64,000 nucleotides of DNA from Paludibacter sp. GTDB lineage: Bacteria > Bacteroidota > Bacteroidia > Bacteroidales > Paludibacteraceae. The notes under the pieces are model-generated. The model was given only the letters and a program-made list of their open reading frames with translations, did no database searches and was not told the DNA's origin. This document shows, piece after piece, positions 54,946 through 63,744 of this stretch (the stretch's first letter is position 1; every line of letters begins with the position of its first letter). Where the stretch lies: positions 1-64,000 of the forward strand of contig JARLGX010000019.1 in NCBI GenBank assembly GCA_031292575.1, read 5' to 3'. A program made the position numbers and the translations under genes.

Positions 54946-55863
54946 ATGAAAAACAACAGTTTAGTATCAATTTCCGATTATAGCAAAGAAGAAATACTGG
55001 CAATTCTCGATTCTGCAGCTGACTTTGAAGCAAATCCGAACCGTAAAACGTTAGATGGAAAAGTAATTGCCACTTTATTTTTTGAACCTTCAACTCGCAC
55101 AAGATTAAGCTTTGAAACAGCCGTGATTCGCCTTGGTGGTTCTATTATTGGTTTTTCGGATGCAGCCACCAGCAGCTCGTCTAAAGGTGAAACCTTAAAT
55201 GACACCATACACATGGTAAGTTGTTATGCTGATGCAATTGTTATGCGCCATCCACTCGAAGGTACTGCTCGCTATGCTGCAGAAGTTTCTCCGGTTCCAA
55301 TTGTTAATGCTGGTGATGGTGCAAATCAACATCCTTCGCAAACTTTACTCGATTTATATTCAATTCTGAAAACCCAGGGAACACTCGAAAATCTGACAAT
55401 ATGCTTGGTGGGTGATTTAAAATACGGTCGTACAGTACATTCACTTATCATGGCCATGTCGCATTTCAATCCAACGTTTAAATTTATCGCGCCCGATGAA
55501 TTGAAAATGCCCGACGAATATAAGGTTTTTTGCAAAAAAAACAACATTTCGTTCACCGATGTTTCAGAACTTACAAATAACTTCAACGATGCTGATATTC
55601 TTTATATGACACGGGTTCAAAAAGAACGCTTTCAGGATTTAATGGAATATGAACGGGTTAAAAACGTGTATACGCTTAAAAATTCCATGCTTGAAAACAC
55701 CAAATCGAACTTGCGTATACTTCACCCACTACCACGTGTTTCTGAGATTGACCCCGATGTAGATAGCAACGAAAAGGCATATTATTTCCGTCAGGCTCAA
55801 AATGGATTGTATGTGCGACAAGCAATAATGAGTAAAGTAGTGCTTAATCAAAAGCAAGAGTAA
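54946..55863 (+). CDS. pyrB: Aspartate carbamoyltransferase catalytic subunit
   Basis: From the ATG at 54946 the protein has 305 residues, the normal catalytic chain length. The carbamoyl-phosphate motif [13 protein letters not shown], the HPLEG and [19 protein letters not shown] motifs and the [15 protein letters not shown] loop are all present. It condenses carbamoyl phosphate and aspartate, the second step of pyrimidine synthesis, and pairs with PyrI downstream. The frame reaches a TTG upstream, not used. Confidence 0.96.
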   Translation: MKNNSLVSISDYSKEEILAILDSAADFEANPNRKTLDGKVIATLFFEPSTRTRLSFETAVIRLGGSIIGFSDAATSSSSKGETLNDTIHMVSCYADAIVMRHPLEGTARYAAEVSPVPIVNAGDGANQHPSQTLLDLYSILKTQGTLENLTICLVGDLKYGRTVHSLIMAMSHFNPTFKFIAPDELKMPDEYKVFCKKNNISFTDVSELTNNFNDADILYMTRVQKERFQDLMEYERVKNVYTLKNSMLENTKSNLRILHPLPRVSEIDPDVDSNEKAYYFRQAQNGLYVRQAIMSKVVLNQKQE

Positions 55864-55877
55864 AGTAAGTCATGCAA

Positions 55878-55914
55878 AATTCGTGTAATTAGTATTAATT
55901 CATGTAGTTCGTAT
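55878..55914. repeat. AATTCGTGT-type phased words between pyrB and pyrI
   Basis: AATTCGTGT, AATTAGTAT, AATTCATGT and AGTTCGTAT follow one another at a 9-10-bp period. The gap lies inside an operon. Confidence 0.5.
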
Positions 55915-55918
55915 TTTT

Positions 55919-56374
55919 ATGGAAAAGAAATTAAAAGTAGCAGCACTTCGCAACGGAACCGTTATTGATCATATACCATCAGACAAATTATTCAAAGTGG
56001 TTTCAATACTTCATTTAGATACTTGTCTAAATCAAATTACGTTGGCAAATAATCTTGAAAGTGCAAAAATAGGATCAAAAGGGCTTGTAAAAATTTCGGA
56101 CCGTGCTTTAGAAGAAGATGAAACAAATAAAATTGCCCTCATTGCACCTAATGCAAAAATCAACATTATAAAGGAATATGAAGTTGTAGAAAAACGTCCA
56201 CTGGTTTTGCCTGACGAAATTAGGGAAATAGTACAATGCGGAAATCCTAATTGCATTACTAATCATCAACCTGTGGTAACGCGTTTCTTTGTGCTCAATG
56301 AAGAAGGGGTAAACCGACTTAAATGCAGATATTGCGAGCGTGAAGTGAGGTTAGAAGAAGTAAAAATTAAGTAG
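55919..56374 (+). CDS. pyrI: Aspartate carbamoyltransferase regulatory subunit
   Basis: The 151-residue protein has the allosteric domain (LKVAALRNGTVIDHIPSDKLFKVVSIL) that binds ATP/CTP and the C-terminal zinc domain with CGNPNC and CRYC, the four cysteine ligands that contact PyrB. It makes ATCase allosterically controlled. It lies 55 bp after pyrB. Confidence 0.95.
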   Translation: MEKKLKVAALRNGTVIDHIPSDKLFKVVSILHLDTCLNQITLANNLESAKIGSKGLVKISDRALEEDETNKIALIAPNAKINIIKEYEVVEKRPLVLPDEIREIVQCGNPNCITNHQPVVTRFFVLNEEGVNRLKCRYCEREVRLEEVKIK

Positions 56375-56423
56375 CTTGCATTTATAGTATCATTCTTGTA
56401 ATTCATTTTTATTTATATACTTT

Positions 56424-57026
56424 GTGGCAAAAAATAAAATAAACTGGAAACCCGGAACAATGATTTATCCTCTACCGGCTGCTTTAATATCATGTGGGAG
56501 TACAGAAGACGAATATAATTTAATTACAGTCAGTTGGGTAGGTACAATTTGTACAAATCCGCCTATGTGCTATATATCGTTGCGTCCCGAACGACATTCA
56601 TACAATATTATAAAAGAAACCGGCGAATTTGTTATTAACCTGACCAATGAAGAAATGGCATATGCAACCGATTGGTGTGGTGTGAAAAGTGGCAAAGATT
56701 TTAATAAATTTGCCGAAATGAAACTTACTCCAATAAAAGGAGAAAAAGTAACTGTCCCAATTGTTAGCGAATCACCTCTTTGCATTGAATGTAAAGTAAA
56801 AGAAATTGTAAAACTTGGTTCTCACGATATGTTTATTGCTGAAGTGGTGAATGTTCAGGCTGACTCTCAATATATTGATCCGATAACAGATACCTTTAAA
56901 CTTTCTGAAGCCAAACTGATTGCATATTCCCATGGGCATTATTACAAATTGGGCGAGGAAATAGGCAAATTTGGCTGGACGGTACAAAAAAAAAGACCCC
57001 AAACCCCTAAAGGGGTTCAAGGATAG
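56424..57026 (+). CDS. Flavin reductase-like FMN-binding protein with repeat-derived C-terminus
   Basis: At 200 residues it has the flavin reductase/DIM6 fold: NWKPGTMIYPLPAALISCG at the start, LITVSWVGTICTNPPMCYISLRPERHSYNII and FVINLTNEEM. A GTG start is needed, since the first ATG would cut off the conserved NWKPGT. The last 10 residues (KRPQTPKGVQG) come from a dispersed CCCCTAAAGGGG palindrome, so the original end was probably a little earlier. It likely binds FMN; the partner is unknown. Confidence 0.87.
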   Translation: MAKNKINWKPGTMIYPLPAALISCGSTEDEYNLITVSWVGTICTNPPMCYISLRPERHSYNIIKETGEFVINLTNEEMAYATDWCGVKSGKDFNKFAEMKLTPIKGEKVTVPIVSESPLCIECKVKEIVKLGSHDMFIAEVVNVQADSQYIDPITDTFKLSEAKLIAYSHGHYYKLGEEIGKFGWTVQKKRPQTPKGVQG

Positions 57027-57098
57027 CTTTTCTATTATCTATGTTATAATAAAATTAATAGTTGCAACTTATTTTCCCCTTTAGGGGTTAGGGTAGTA
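56993..57098. repeat. Two CCCCTAAAGGGG palindromes bracketing the gap before the CAT-like gene
   Basis: ACCCCAAACCCCTAAAGGGG at about 56996-57015 is inside the flavin reductase frame, and TTCCCCTTTAGGGGTTAGGG at about 57072-57091 lies before the next ATG. The two are in inverted orientation. Confidence 0.7.
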
Positions 57099-57100
57099 TT

Positions 57101-57730
57101 ATGAAACACGAAATAGACCTATCAACATGGAAACGCCGCGAGCATTTCGAAGTTTTTAAAAGCTTTGATGAACCTTTGTTTGGTATAACTGTTCGTGTTG
57201 AATGTTCGCAGGCTTACAAAAAATCTAAAGAATTGGGTTACCCATTTTCGCTATATTATCTATATTTGTCAATGAAAGCAGCAAATGAAATTGAAGAATT
57301 TCGTTATCGGATTGAGGACGATAAAGTAGTGTGTTATGATAGCGTTGGTGCAGGTCCTACAATTTTCAGAGAAGATGAAACGTACGGTTGTGGATATATG
57401 CCATACAATGAAGATATTGAAGAATTTATGCATCAGGCAACTGTCGAAGTAGCAAGAGTAAAGAATGAATCAGGATTGAAATTTACAAATGCAGGTGAAG
57501 ATATTTTACATTACTCAACACTTCCATGGGTCGACTTTACATCGGTAAATCATGCTCGGATTCTTAGCAGAGACAGAAGCATACCAAAAATTACTTTTGG
57601 TAAAATAACTCGCGATGAAGTTAAAACCCAAATGTGGTTACCAGTGGATGTTCATGTAAATCACGCATTGATGGATGGATATCATGTAGGAAAATTTATT
57701 GAACGATTTCAAGAGTTATTAAATGAATGA
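57101..57730 (+). CDS. CAT-family acyltransferase (chloramphenicol acetyltransferase-like)
   Basis: The 209-residue protein has the CAT fold pattern: IDLSTWKRREHFEVFKSFDEPLFGITVRVECS at the start, FRYRIEDDKVVCYDSVGAGPTI in the middle, and the catalytic HVNHALMDGYH (HxxxDG, His near residue 187). Many chromosomal Bacteroidetes copies have no proven antibiotic role, so I do not call resistance. It transfers an acetyl or other acyl group to a hydroxyl of an unknown acceptor. Confidence 0.88.
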   Translation: MKHEIDLSTWKRREHFEVFKSFDEPLFGITVRVECSQAYKKSKELGYPFSLYYLYLSMKAANEIEEFRYRIEDDKVVCYDSVGAGPTIFREDETYGCGYMPYNEDIEEFMHQATVEVARVKNESGLKFTNAGEDILHYSTLPWVDFTSVNHARILSRDRSIPKITFGKITRDEVKTQMWLPVDVHVNHALMDGYHVGKFIERFQELLNE

Positions 57731-57740
57731 TATGATACAT

Positions 57741-57760
57741 GGACAAGTCTCAACTTGTCC
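57741..57760. repeat. 20-bp hairpin between CAT-like gene and glyA
   Basis: GGACAAGT-CTCA-ACTTGTCC forms a perfect 8-bp stem. It is not followed by a T-run and resembles a dispersed REP-like element more than a terminator. Confidence 0.6.
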
Positions 57761-57797
57761 GCTAAAAAGAGAAAATCAATAATTAGATATATAAAAA

Positions 57798-59078
57798 ATG
57801 AAAAGAGACCAGGTTATTTTTGACATTATTGCACGCGAAAAACAACGTCAATTGAAAGGAATTGAGTTAATTGCGTCAGAAAATTTTGTAAGTGATCAAG
57901 TTATGGAAGCAATGGGCTCCGTACTAACAAACAAATATGCTGAAGGTTATCCGGGCAAACGCTATTATGGAGGTTGCGAAGTAGTGGACCAAAGTGAACA
58001 AATTGCCATCGACCGTTTGAAAGAAATTTTTGGTGCTGAATGGGCAAATGTTCAACCACACTCAGGTGCTCAGGCTAATGCAGCCGTATTTTTAGCTTGT
58101 TTAAATCCGGGTGATAAATTCATGGGATTGAATCTGGCTCATGGCGGGCACTTGTCTCACGGTTCATTGGTAAACAGTTCAGGCATTCTTTACAAACCTT
58201 GCGAATATAATGTAGACGAAAAAACCGGACGTGTAGATTACAACCAAATGGAAGAAGTTGCAATCCGTGAACAACCAAAAGTTATTGTGGGTGGAGGATC
58301 GGCTTATTCACGCGAATGGGATTACAAACGCATGCGCGAAATTGCTGACAAAGTTGGTGCAATTTTAATGATTGACATGGCACATCCGGCAGGTTTAATT
58401 GCTGCAGGATTATTGGAAAACCCTTTGAAATGGGCACACGTTGTAACTTCTACTACTCACAAAACATTGCGTGGACCTCGTGGTGGTATCATTTTATTAG
58501 GAAAAGATTTTCCAAATCCTTGGGGTAAAACTACTCCAAAAGGTGAAATTAAAATGATGTCTGCCCTACTCGATTCTGCTGTATTTCCTGGAATTCAGGG
58601 TGGTCCGCTGGAACATGTGATTGCTGCTAAAGCAGTTTCGTTCGGTGAATGTTTACAACCTGAATATAAACTTTATCAGGCACAAGTGAAAAAGAATGCT
58701 GCTGCTTTAGCAAATGCATTAATTGCTCGTGGATTTACAATTGTTTCAGGAGGAACAGACAATCATTCCATGTTGGTTGATTTACGCTCAAAATTTCCTG
58801 AATTGACGGGTAAAGTTGCTGAAAAAGTGTTGGTGGAAGCTGATATTACCGTAAATAAAAACATGGTTCCATTTGATAGCCGTTCTGCATTTCAGACCTC
58901 AGGAATCCGCTTAGGAACCCCTGCAATCACAACTCGAGGAGCAAAAGAGCCATTAATGGAAGAAATCGCCGAAATGATTGAAACAGTTCTTTCAAATGTT
59001 GAAAACGAAGAAGTTATCAAATCAGTTCGTGAACGCGTGAATAAAACAATGGAAAAATATCCATTATTTGCAGACTAA
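57798..59078 (+). CDS. glyA: Serine hydroxymethyltransferase
   Basis: The 426-residue PLP enzyme has [53 protein letters not shown] and the PLP-lysine motif [14 protein letters not shown], ending normally. It interconverts serine and glycine with tetrahydrofolate and feeds one-carbon units to purine and thymidylate synthesis. Length and motifs are those of bacterial GlyA. Confidence 0.97.
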   Translation: MKRDQVIFDIIAREKQRQLKGIELIASENFVSDQVMEAMGSVLTNKYAEGYPGKRYYGGCEVVDQSEQIAIDRLKEIFGAEWANVQPHSGAQANAAVFLACLNPGDKFMGLNLAHGGHLSHGSLVNSSGILYKPCEYNVDEKTGRVDYNQMEEVAIREQPKVIVGGGSAYSREWDYKRMREIADKVGAILMIDMAHPAGLIAAGLLENPLKWAHVVTSTTHKTLRGPRGGIILLGKDFPNPWGKTTPKGEIKMMSALLDSAVFPGIQGGPLEHVIAAKAVSFGECLQPEYKLYQAQVKKNAAALANALIARGFTIVSGGTDNHSMLVDLRSKFPELTGKVAEKVLVEADITVNKNMVPFDSRSAFQTSGIRLGTPAITTRGAKEPLMEEIAEMIETVLSNVENEEVIKSVRERVNKTMEKYPLFAD

Positions 59079-59085
59079 AATTTAA

Positions 59086-59138
59086 AAGTAAGAAAGTAAG
59101 AGGAAAATTAAATGCCTCTTACTTTCTTGCGTCTTACT
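59086..59138. repeat. Hairpin of AAGTAAGA words after glyA (probable terminator)
   Basis: AAGTAAGA occurs twice in tandem and is mirrored by TCTTACTT, TCTTGCGT and CTTACT. The main stem AGAAAGTAAGAGG/CCTCTTACTTTCT has 13 perfect pairs. It may terminate glyA but lacks a clean T-run. Confidence 0.65.
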
Positions 59139-59150
59139 CCTTAAAATATT

Positions 59151-60101
59151 ATGATTGAAAAGATATTTGAACTTTCTGAGCTGACCGATACTACTGTTTT
59201 TTATGGAATAAACAATAACAATGTTCATTTAATAAAGAACTTACATCCTAACGTTCGATTTTCGGCAAGGGGAAATATTATAAAATTAGCCGGAAATGAA
59301 GGAGATATAAATAATCTGTTTTCAATCATTGAAAAATTGGAAAAGTATTGCATTGATAATAATACACTTTCCGAAGACAATATTATTGAAATAATAAAAG
59401 GTCACGAACCTGTTGAAATTAAGTTTGAAAACCTGATTTTGCATGGCGTCAACGGGAAATCCATAATGGCCCGCACTGCCAACCAACAAAAGTTGGTGAA
59501 AAATTTCGAGACTAACGATTTACTTTTTGCCATTGGACCCGCAGGTTCAGGTAAAACTTATACCGCTATTGCTTTAGCAGTTCGTTCTCTGAAAAACCGT
59601 GAAATAAAAAAAATTATCCTCAGTCGCCCGGCTGTAGAAGCAGGTGAAAAGCTCGGTTTTCTTCCAGGCGATATGAAAGAAAAAATAGATCCTTACCTGC
59701 AACCACTTTACGACGCTTTGCAGGATATGATTACGCCGCTGAAACTAAAAGAATACCTTGAAAACGGCACCATACAGATTGCTCCGCTTGCTTTTATGCG
59801 CGGACGAACGCTGAGCGATGCCGTGGTTATTCTGGACGAAGCGCAAAACTCCACCACCATGCAAATAAAAATGTTTCTGACACGTATGGGACTGAATGCC
59901 AAAATGATAGTAACGGGTGATACAACTCAGATTGATTTACCCTATCAACAAAAGTCCGGATTAATTGATGCATTGGATGTTCTCAAAAACATTAAGGGCA
60001 TTGCGCGTGTTGAATTTGATGTAAAAGATATTGTACGCCACAAATTGGTTCAACGAATTGTGGAAGCGTATGAAAATAGAGCTGCACGAACCTCTAAATG
60101 A
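59151..60101 (+). CDS. PhoH family ATPase
   Basis: The 316-residue protein has a short N-terminal KH-like part (about 1-90) and a P-loop domain with GPAGSGKTYTA (near 133), LSRPAVEAGEKLGFLPGDMKEKIDPYLQPLYDAL and VVILDEAQNSTTMQIKMFLTRMG, typical of PhoH. These ATPases work in RNA metabolism, often near YbeY. The neighbour purC is 150 bp away. Confidence 0.94.
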   Translation: MIEKIFELSELTDTTVFYGINNNNVHLIKNLHPNVRFSARGNIIKLAGNEGDINNLFSIIEKLEKYCIDNNTLSEDNIIEIIKGHEPVEIKFENLILHGVNGKSIMARTANQQKLVKNFETNDLLFAIGPAGSGKTYTAIALAVRSLKNREIKKIILSRPAVEAGEKLGFLPGDMKEKIDPYLQPLYDALQDMITPLKLKEYLENGTIQIAPLAFMRGRTLSDAVVILDEAQNSTTMQIKMFLTRMGLNAKMIVTGDTTQIDLPYQQKSGLIDALDVLKNIKGIARVEFDVKDIVRHKLVQRIVEAYENRAARTSK

Positions 60102-60254
60102 GTGAAATAAGCTGAAAATCAAGATGTTTTTTGAATTAAAAAAAGAAAATTAATTAAGTCTCAAACAAAAAACTCCTTACGAAATAAAAAGACCTTACTG
60201 CTTTATTTGCAGTACTAAATAAAATTATATATTAATCAAACAACTCCAATAATA

Positions 60255-61202
60255 ATGAACGCACTAACAAATACCGATTTCCATTTTGATGGACAAACAA
60301 ACGTGTATCACGGCAAAGTACGTGATGTGTACACCGTAAAAAACGACTTACTGGTAATGGTTGCCACCGACCGTATTTCGGCTTTCGATGTGGTTTTACC
60401 AAAAGGAATTCCTTATAAAGGACAAATGTTGAACCAGATTGCTGCCAAGTTCCTTGACGCAACTGCTGATATAGTTCCAAACTGGAAGCTGGCTAGTCCA
60501 GACCCAATGGTAACTGTAGGTTTGCGCTGCGAAGGATACCCAGTAGAAATGATTGTGCGCGGTTATCTTTGCGGAAGTGCATGGAGAACCTACAAAAGTG
60601 GTGTTCGGGAAATTTGTGGAGTAAAAATTCCTGACGGAATGCGTGAGAACCAACGTTTTCCACAACCTATTATTACTCCCACCACAAAAGCAGAATTAGG
60701 TCGTCACGACGAAGATATTACCCGGGAAGAAATCCTAAGCCAGGGGTTGATATCGGTTGAAGAATATGAAATGCTGGAAAAATACACCATGGAACTATTC
60801 CTGCGTGGAACCGAAATAGCTGCTAAACGTGGTTTAATTCTGGTTGATACAAAATATGAATTCGGACGTCGGGACGGTAAAATCTACCTGATTGACGAAA
60901 TTCATACGCCTGATTCTTCACGTTATTTCTATGCCGACAGTTATCAGGAACTTTTCGACAAAGGAGAAGCTCAAAAACAACTTTCTAAAGAATTTGTGCG
61001 TGAATGGTTAATGAACAATGGATTTCAGGGAAAAACCGGACAAACAGTTCCCGAAATGACGCCGGAAATTGTTTCAGGAATAAGCGAACGATACATCGAA
61101 TTATTTGAAAATATAACCGGAGAAGCCTTTGAGAAAGCTGATATAGTTAACATAACAGCACGTATCGAAAAAAATATAATAGATTATTTGAAAACAGTTT
61201 GA
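60255..61202 (+). CDS. purC: Phosphoribosylaminoimidazole-succinocarboxamide synthase (SAICAR synthetase)
   Basis: At 315 residues it is of the longer PurC type. [87 protein letters not shown] are the ATP/CAIR-binding motifs. It joins aspartate to CAIR in purine synthesis. The preceding 153 bp show no riboswitch. Confidence 0.95.
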   Translation: MNALTNTDFHFDGQTNVYHGKVRDVYTVKNDLLVMVATDRISAFDVVLPKGIPYKGQMLNQIAAKFLDATADIVPNWKLASPDPMVTVGLRCEGYPVEMIVRGYLCGSAWRTYKSGVREICGVKIPDGMRENQRFPQPIITPTTKAELGRHDEDITREEILSQGLISVEEYEMLEKYTMELFLRGTEIAAKRGLILVDTKYEFGRRDGKIYLIDEIHTPDSSRYFYADSYQELFDKGEAQKQLSKEFVREWLMNNGFQGKTGQTVPEMTPEIVSGISERYIELFENITGEAFEKADIVNITARIEKNIIDYLKTV

Positions 61203-61307
61203 TAAATTTTAGGATTAAATTTAAGATTCTTGATTGATTATAAGTTCACTAACTATTCAATCGGATTTCAACCCTAGAAAAATTGCAACTAATTTACATT
61301 TTACTTA

Positions 61308-61338
61308 TTTGGTAGTTTCGGGAAAAGCACTATCTTTG
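61308..61338 (+). promoter_or_regulatory. Promoter of tRNA-Ser
   Basis: TTTG (61308-61311), a 19-bp spacer and TATCTTTG (61331-61338) fit the consensus well; the tRNA starts 30 bp downstream. Confidence 0.7.
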
Positions 61339-61367
61339 CACCGCCTTACAAAAATAAGACGATCCCT

Positions 61368-61455
61368 GGAGAGATGGCAGAGTGATCGATTGCAGCGGTC
61401 TTGAAAACCGCCGTACTGCAAGGTACCGGGGGTTTGAATCCCTCTCTCTCCGCCA
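61368..61455 (+). tRNA. tRNA-Ser (anticodon TGA), CCA encoded
   Basis: Acceptor GGAGAGA/TCTCTCC, discriminator G and encoded CCA (61453-61455); anticodon stem GCGGT/ACCGC with loop CTTGAAA (TGA); a long variable arm (CGTACTGCAAGGTACCG) as in type II tRNAs. A T-rich stem-loop (GCTCAAC/GTTGAGC followed by T8) terminates it just downstream. Confidence 0.95.
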
Positions 61456-61460
61456 GTTAA

Positions 61461-61492
61461 ATGCTCAACTTTAATTAGTTGAGCATTTTTTT
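61461..61492 (+). terminator. Rho-independent terminator of tRNA-Ser
   Basis: TGCTCAACT (about 61461-61469) pairs with AGTTGAGCA, followed by T7. Confidence 0.85.
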
Positions 61493-61640
61493 ATTCTTAA
61501 TTTATTATAGTTTACCTGTGTTACAACCTACTAATTTAGTTCTTCTAAAAAACTAACTAAATTTATAATTAGTATACAACTAAATTTCAGATATTTACAA
61601 ATAAACAAACATATTTATATGTTAAAGTAATGATTTATTG

Positions 61641-61689
61641 ATACAACATATGAATATTAGTTGTATTTTTGCACAGTTGTTTAAACAAC
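61641..61689 (+). promoter_or_regulatory. marR promoter with two palindromic operators
   Basis: The -7 element TATTTTTG (61664-61671) is overlapped by ATACAAC-N12-GTTGTAT (61641-61666). GTTGTTTAAACAAC (61676-61689), a perfect 14-bp palindrome, covers the likely start of transcription. Such sites suit a MarR dimer and imply autorepression. Confidence 0.65.
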
Positions 61690-61707
61690 CATTAGTAACA
61701 CAACCAT

Positions 61708-62142
61708 ATGACACAATTACAAAATGACGAGATTTTCAACATTTTAGTTGGTAAAATCTCAACAGCAATTAACCGGACTTTCCTTCGTGCTTTTGCAAAT
61801 GAAGGGATGGAAATAACGACAGAACAATGGTCAGTTATGGCTTGTTTGTGGGAAAAAGATAAAGTTACACAACAAGCGCTTTGTGATATTACAGCTAAGG
61901 ATAAACCAAGTATGACAAGACTTATTGATAAGCTTGAAAAAAGGAACTTGGTGACACGTGTTTCAGATCATAACGACAGAAGGATTAACCTGATTCATCT
62001 TACAGATACAGGAGCATCGTTACAAAGGAAAGCAACTGAAATAGTACAAATGGTTGCAACTAAAACCTTGAATAACATAACAGAAGAAGAACTAAATACA
62101 AGCAGAATCGTGTTAAAAAAAATAATGGCTAATTTAAAATAA
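61708..62142 (+). CDS. MarR family transcriptional regulator
   Basis: The 144-residue protein has the winged-helix MarR pattern: TTEQWSVMACLWEKDKVTQQALCDITAKDKPSMTRLIDKLEKRNLVTRVSDHNDRRINLIHLTDTG, with the recognition helix at DKPSMTRLIDKLEKRNL and the wing at the DRR. It is the first gene of an efflux operon and probably represses it until a small molecule binds. Confidence 0.94.
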   Translation: MTQLQNDEIFNILVGKISTAINRTFLRAFANEGMEITTEQWSVMACLWEKDKVTQQALCDITAKDKPSMTRLIDKLEKRNLVTRVSDHNDRRINLIHLTDTGASLQRKATEIVQMVATKTLNNITEEELNTSRIVLKKIMANLK

Positions 62143-62158
62143 TTTTTTTATGCAATTG

Positions 62159-62172
62159 GTTGCATATGCAAC
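62159..62172 (+). promoter_or_regulatory. Palindromic operator candidate between marR and tolC-like gene
   Basis: GTTGCATATGCAAC is a perfect palindrome sharing the GTTG-N6-CAAC frame with the site at 61676-61689. It lies 34 bp before the TolC gene and may give the efflux genes a second point of control. Confidence 0.6.
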
Positions 62173-62205
62173 TATTGTTTGGTCAATTACATTTATTAAA
62201 AAAGT

Positions 62206-63711
62206 ATGAAGAAAAACGTATTCGTAACTATCGCAATCGTTGCCTCAATGCAACTGTACGCACAAAAAGTATTGCAATTGGAAGATTGCAGACAAATGGC
62301 ACTCATTCACAACAAAAATCTAAAAATGGCTCAGGAAAGTGTAAATGCAGCTCGAGAATTAAAAGCAGCAGCCTTTACACAATTTTTTCCCAATTTCTCG
62401 GCAAATGGAACGTATGCATGGAATCAAAAGAATCTGTCGCTTTTATCGGAAGATGCTTTACTACCAGTGTATAACATGAATGCAAATGGAACAAAGAATT
62501 ATGCAGGTTCATGGAATAATTCGTGGACAGTTGTGAATGGCAACCCGATTCCCCTGGATGCAAATGGAACGCCATTCAATCCTAACACTAATCCTGAAAA
62601 AATTGAATGGAAAAATTATGCCTTACTGCCTAAAAGTGCTATGGAATATGACATCCACAATGTATTTGCAGGTACAATCGGTTTTGTACAACCAATTTTT
62701 ATGGGAGGAAAAATCAAGGAACTTTACAATATAGCTAAATATGGAGAAAGCCTTGCTAAAGCACAACAAGAAAGTAAAGTAACCGAACTGATACTCGAAG
62801 TGGATGAAGCATACTGGCGGGTTGTTTCGCTCGAAAACAAAGTAAAGCTGGCAAAAGAATACCGGAATCTGGTGGCTCAGGTTGATTCAAATGTAAGTGT
62901 AATGATTGGCGAAGGTGTTGCAACAAAAGCTGAAGCATTGAAAGTAAAAGTAAAACTAAACGAGGCAGATATTACCGAAACTAAAGCCGAAGACGGGTTA
63001 AATCTTTCGAGAATGGCTCTAAACCAATTATGTGGAATATCGCTCGATGATGTATATACGCTTGCAGATGAAGATTTATCGAAGGAAACCGCCACTCCAC
63101 TTATTTCAATTGATGAAGCTATAAATAATCGTCCAGAAATCAAAGAATTAAAACAAATGGAAAACATAGCCAAATCGAATGAGAAAATCATGATATCTCG
63201 CTTCTTACCGAATATAGGTCTTACGGGTAACTACCTGATTTCAAATCCCAACATATATGATGGATACAAAAATCAATTCGGTGGAATGTTTACTGTCGGT
63301 GTTGTTGCAAACGTCCCTTTATTTCATTTTGGAGATAAATTTCACACCTTAAATGCTGCAAAAGCACAACATAGAATTGCAACACTGGAATTGGAAGAAA
63401 CAAAAGAAAAAATGCAACTTCAAATCAAGCAGAGCACTTATAAAGTTGCAGAAAGTTTAAAGAAACAAACTTCTACTCAACATAATATCAACCAAGCTGA
63501 AGAAAACTTACGCTATGCAAGGGATGGTTTCAAAGAAGGTGTTATCACATCGACAGATCTGTTGGGAGCACAAACAGCGTGGCTTTCGGCAAAATCTGAA
63601 TCAATTGATGCCAATATCGATGTAAAATTATGCAATTTGTATCTGTCAAAATCATTGGGAACACTCAATGCACCCGAACTCAAAGCTCAAAAACCAACTA
63701 TAAATAAATAA
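62206..63711 (+). CDS. TolC family outer membrane efflux protein
   Basis: A signal peptide (MKKNVFVTIAIVASMQLYAQ) leads a 501-residue protein with TolC features: LQLEDCRQMALIHNKNLKMAQESVNAAR, paired long helices (residues about 190-270 and 390-470) and the GFKEGVITSTDLLGAQTAWLSAKS repeat motif. It forms the outer membrane channel of an efflux pump. The HlyD-type adaptor starts 33 bp later. Confidence 0.94.
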   Translation: MKKNVFVTIAIVASMQLYAQKVLQLEDCRQMALIHNKNLKMAQESVNAARELKAAAFTQFFPNFSANGTYAWNQKNLSLLSEDALLPVYNMNANGTKNYAGSWNNSWTVVNGNPIPLDANGTPFNPNTNPEKIEWKNYALLPKSAMEYDIHNVFAGTIGFVQPIFMGGKIKELYNIAKYGESLAKAQQESKVTELILEVDEAYWRVVSLENKVKLAKEYRNLVAQVDSNVSVMIGEGVATKAEALKVKVKLNEADITETKAEDGLNLSRMALNQLCGISLDDVYTLADEDLSKETATPLISIDEAINNRPEIKELKQMENIAKSNEKIMISRFLPNIGLTGNYLISNPNIYDGYKNQFGGMFTVGVVANVPLFHFGDKFHTLNAAKAQHRIATLELEETKEKMQLQIKQSTYKVAESLKKQTSTQHNINQAEENLRYARDGFKEGVITSTDLLGAQTAWLSAKSESIDANIDVKLCNLYLSKSLGTLNAPELKAQKPTINK

Positions 63712-63744
63712 TCAAAAATAAACATATTAAATTTTCATACAGCA

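Noticed and set aside
57101-57730. Chloramphenicol resistance gene
   Set aside because: The CAT fold and HxxxDG motif are present, but such chromosomal genes are widespread in Bacteroidetes without proven resistance, and there is no resistance context.
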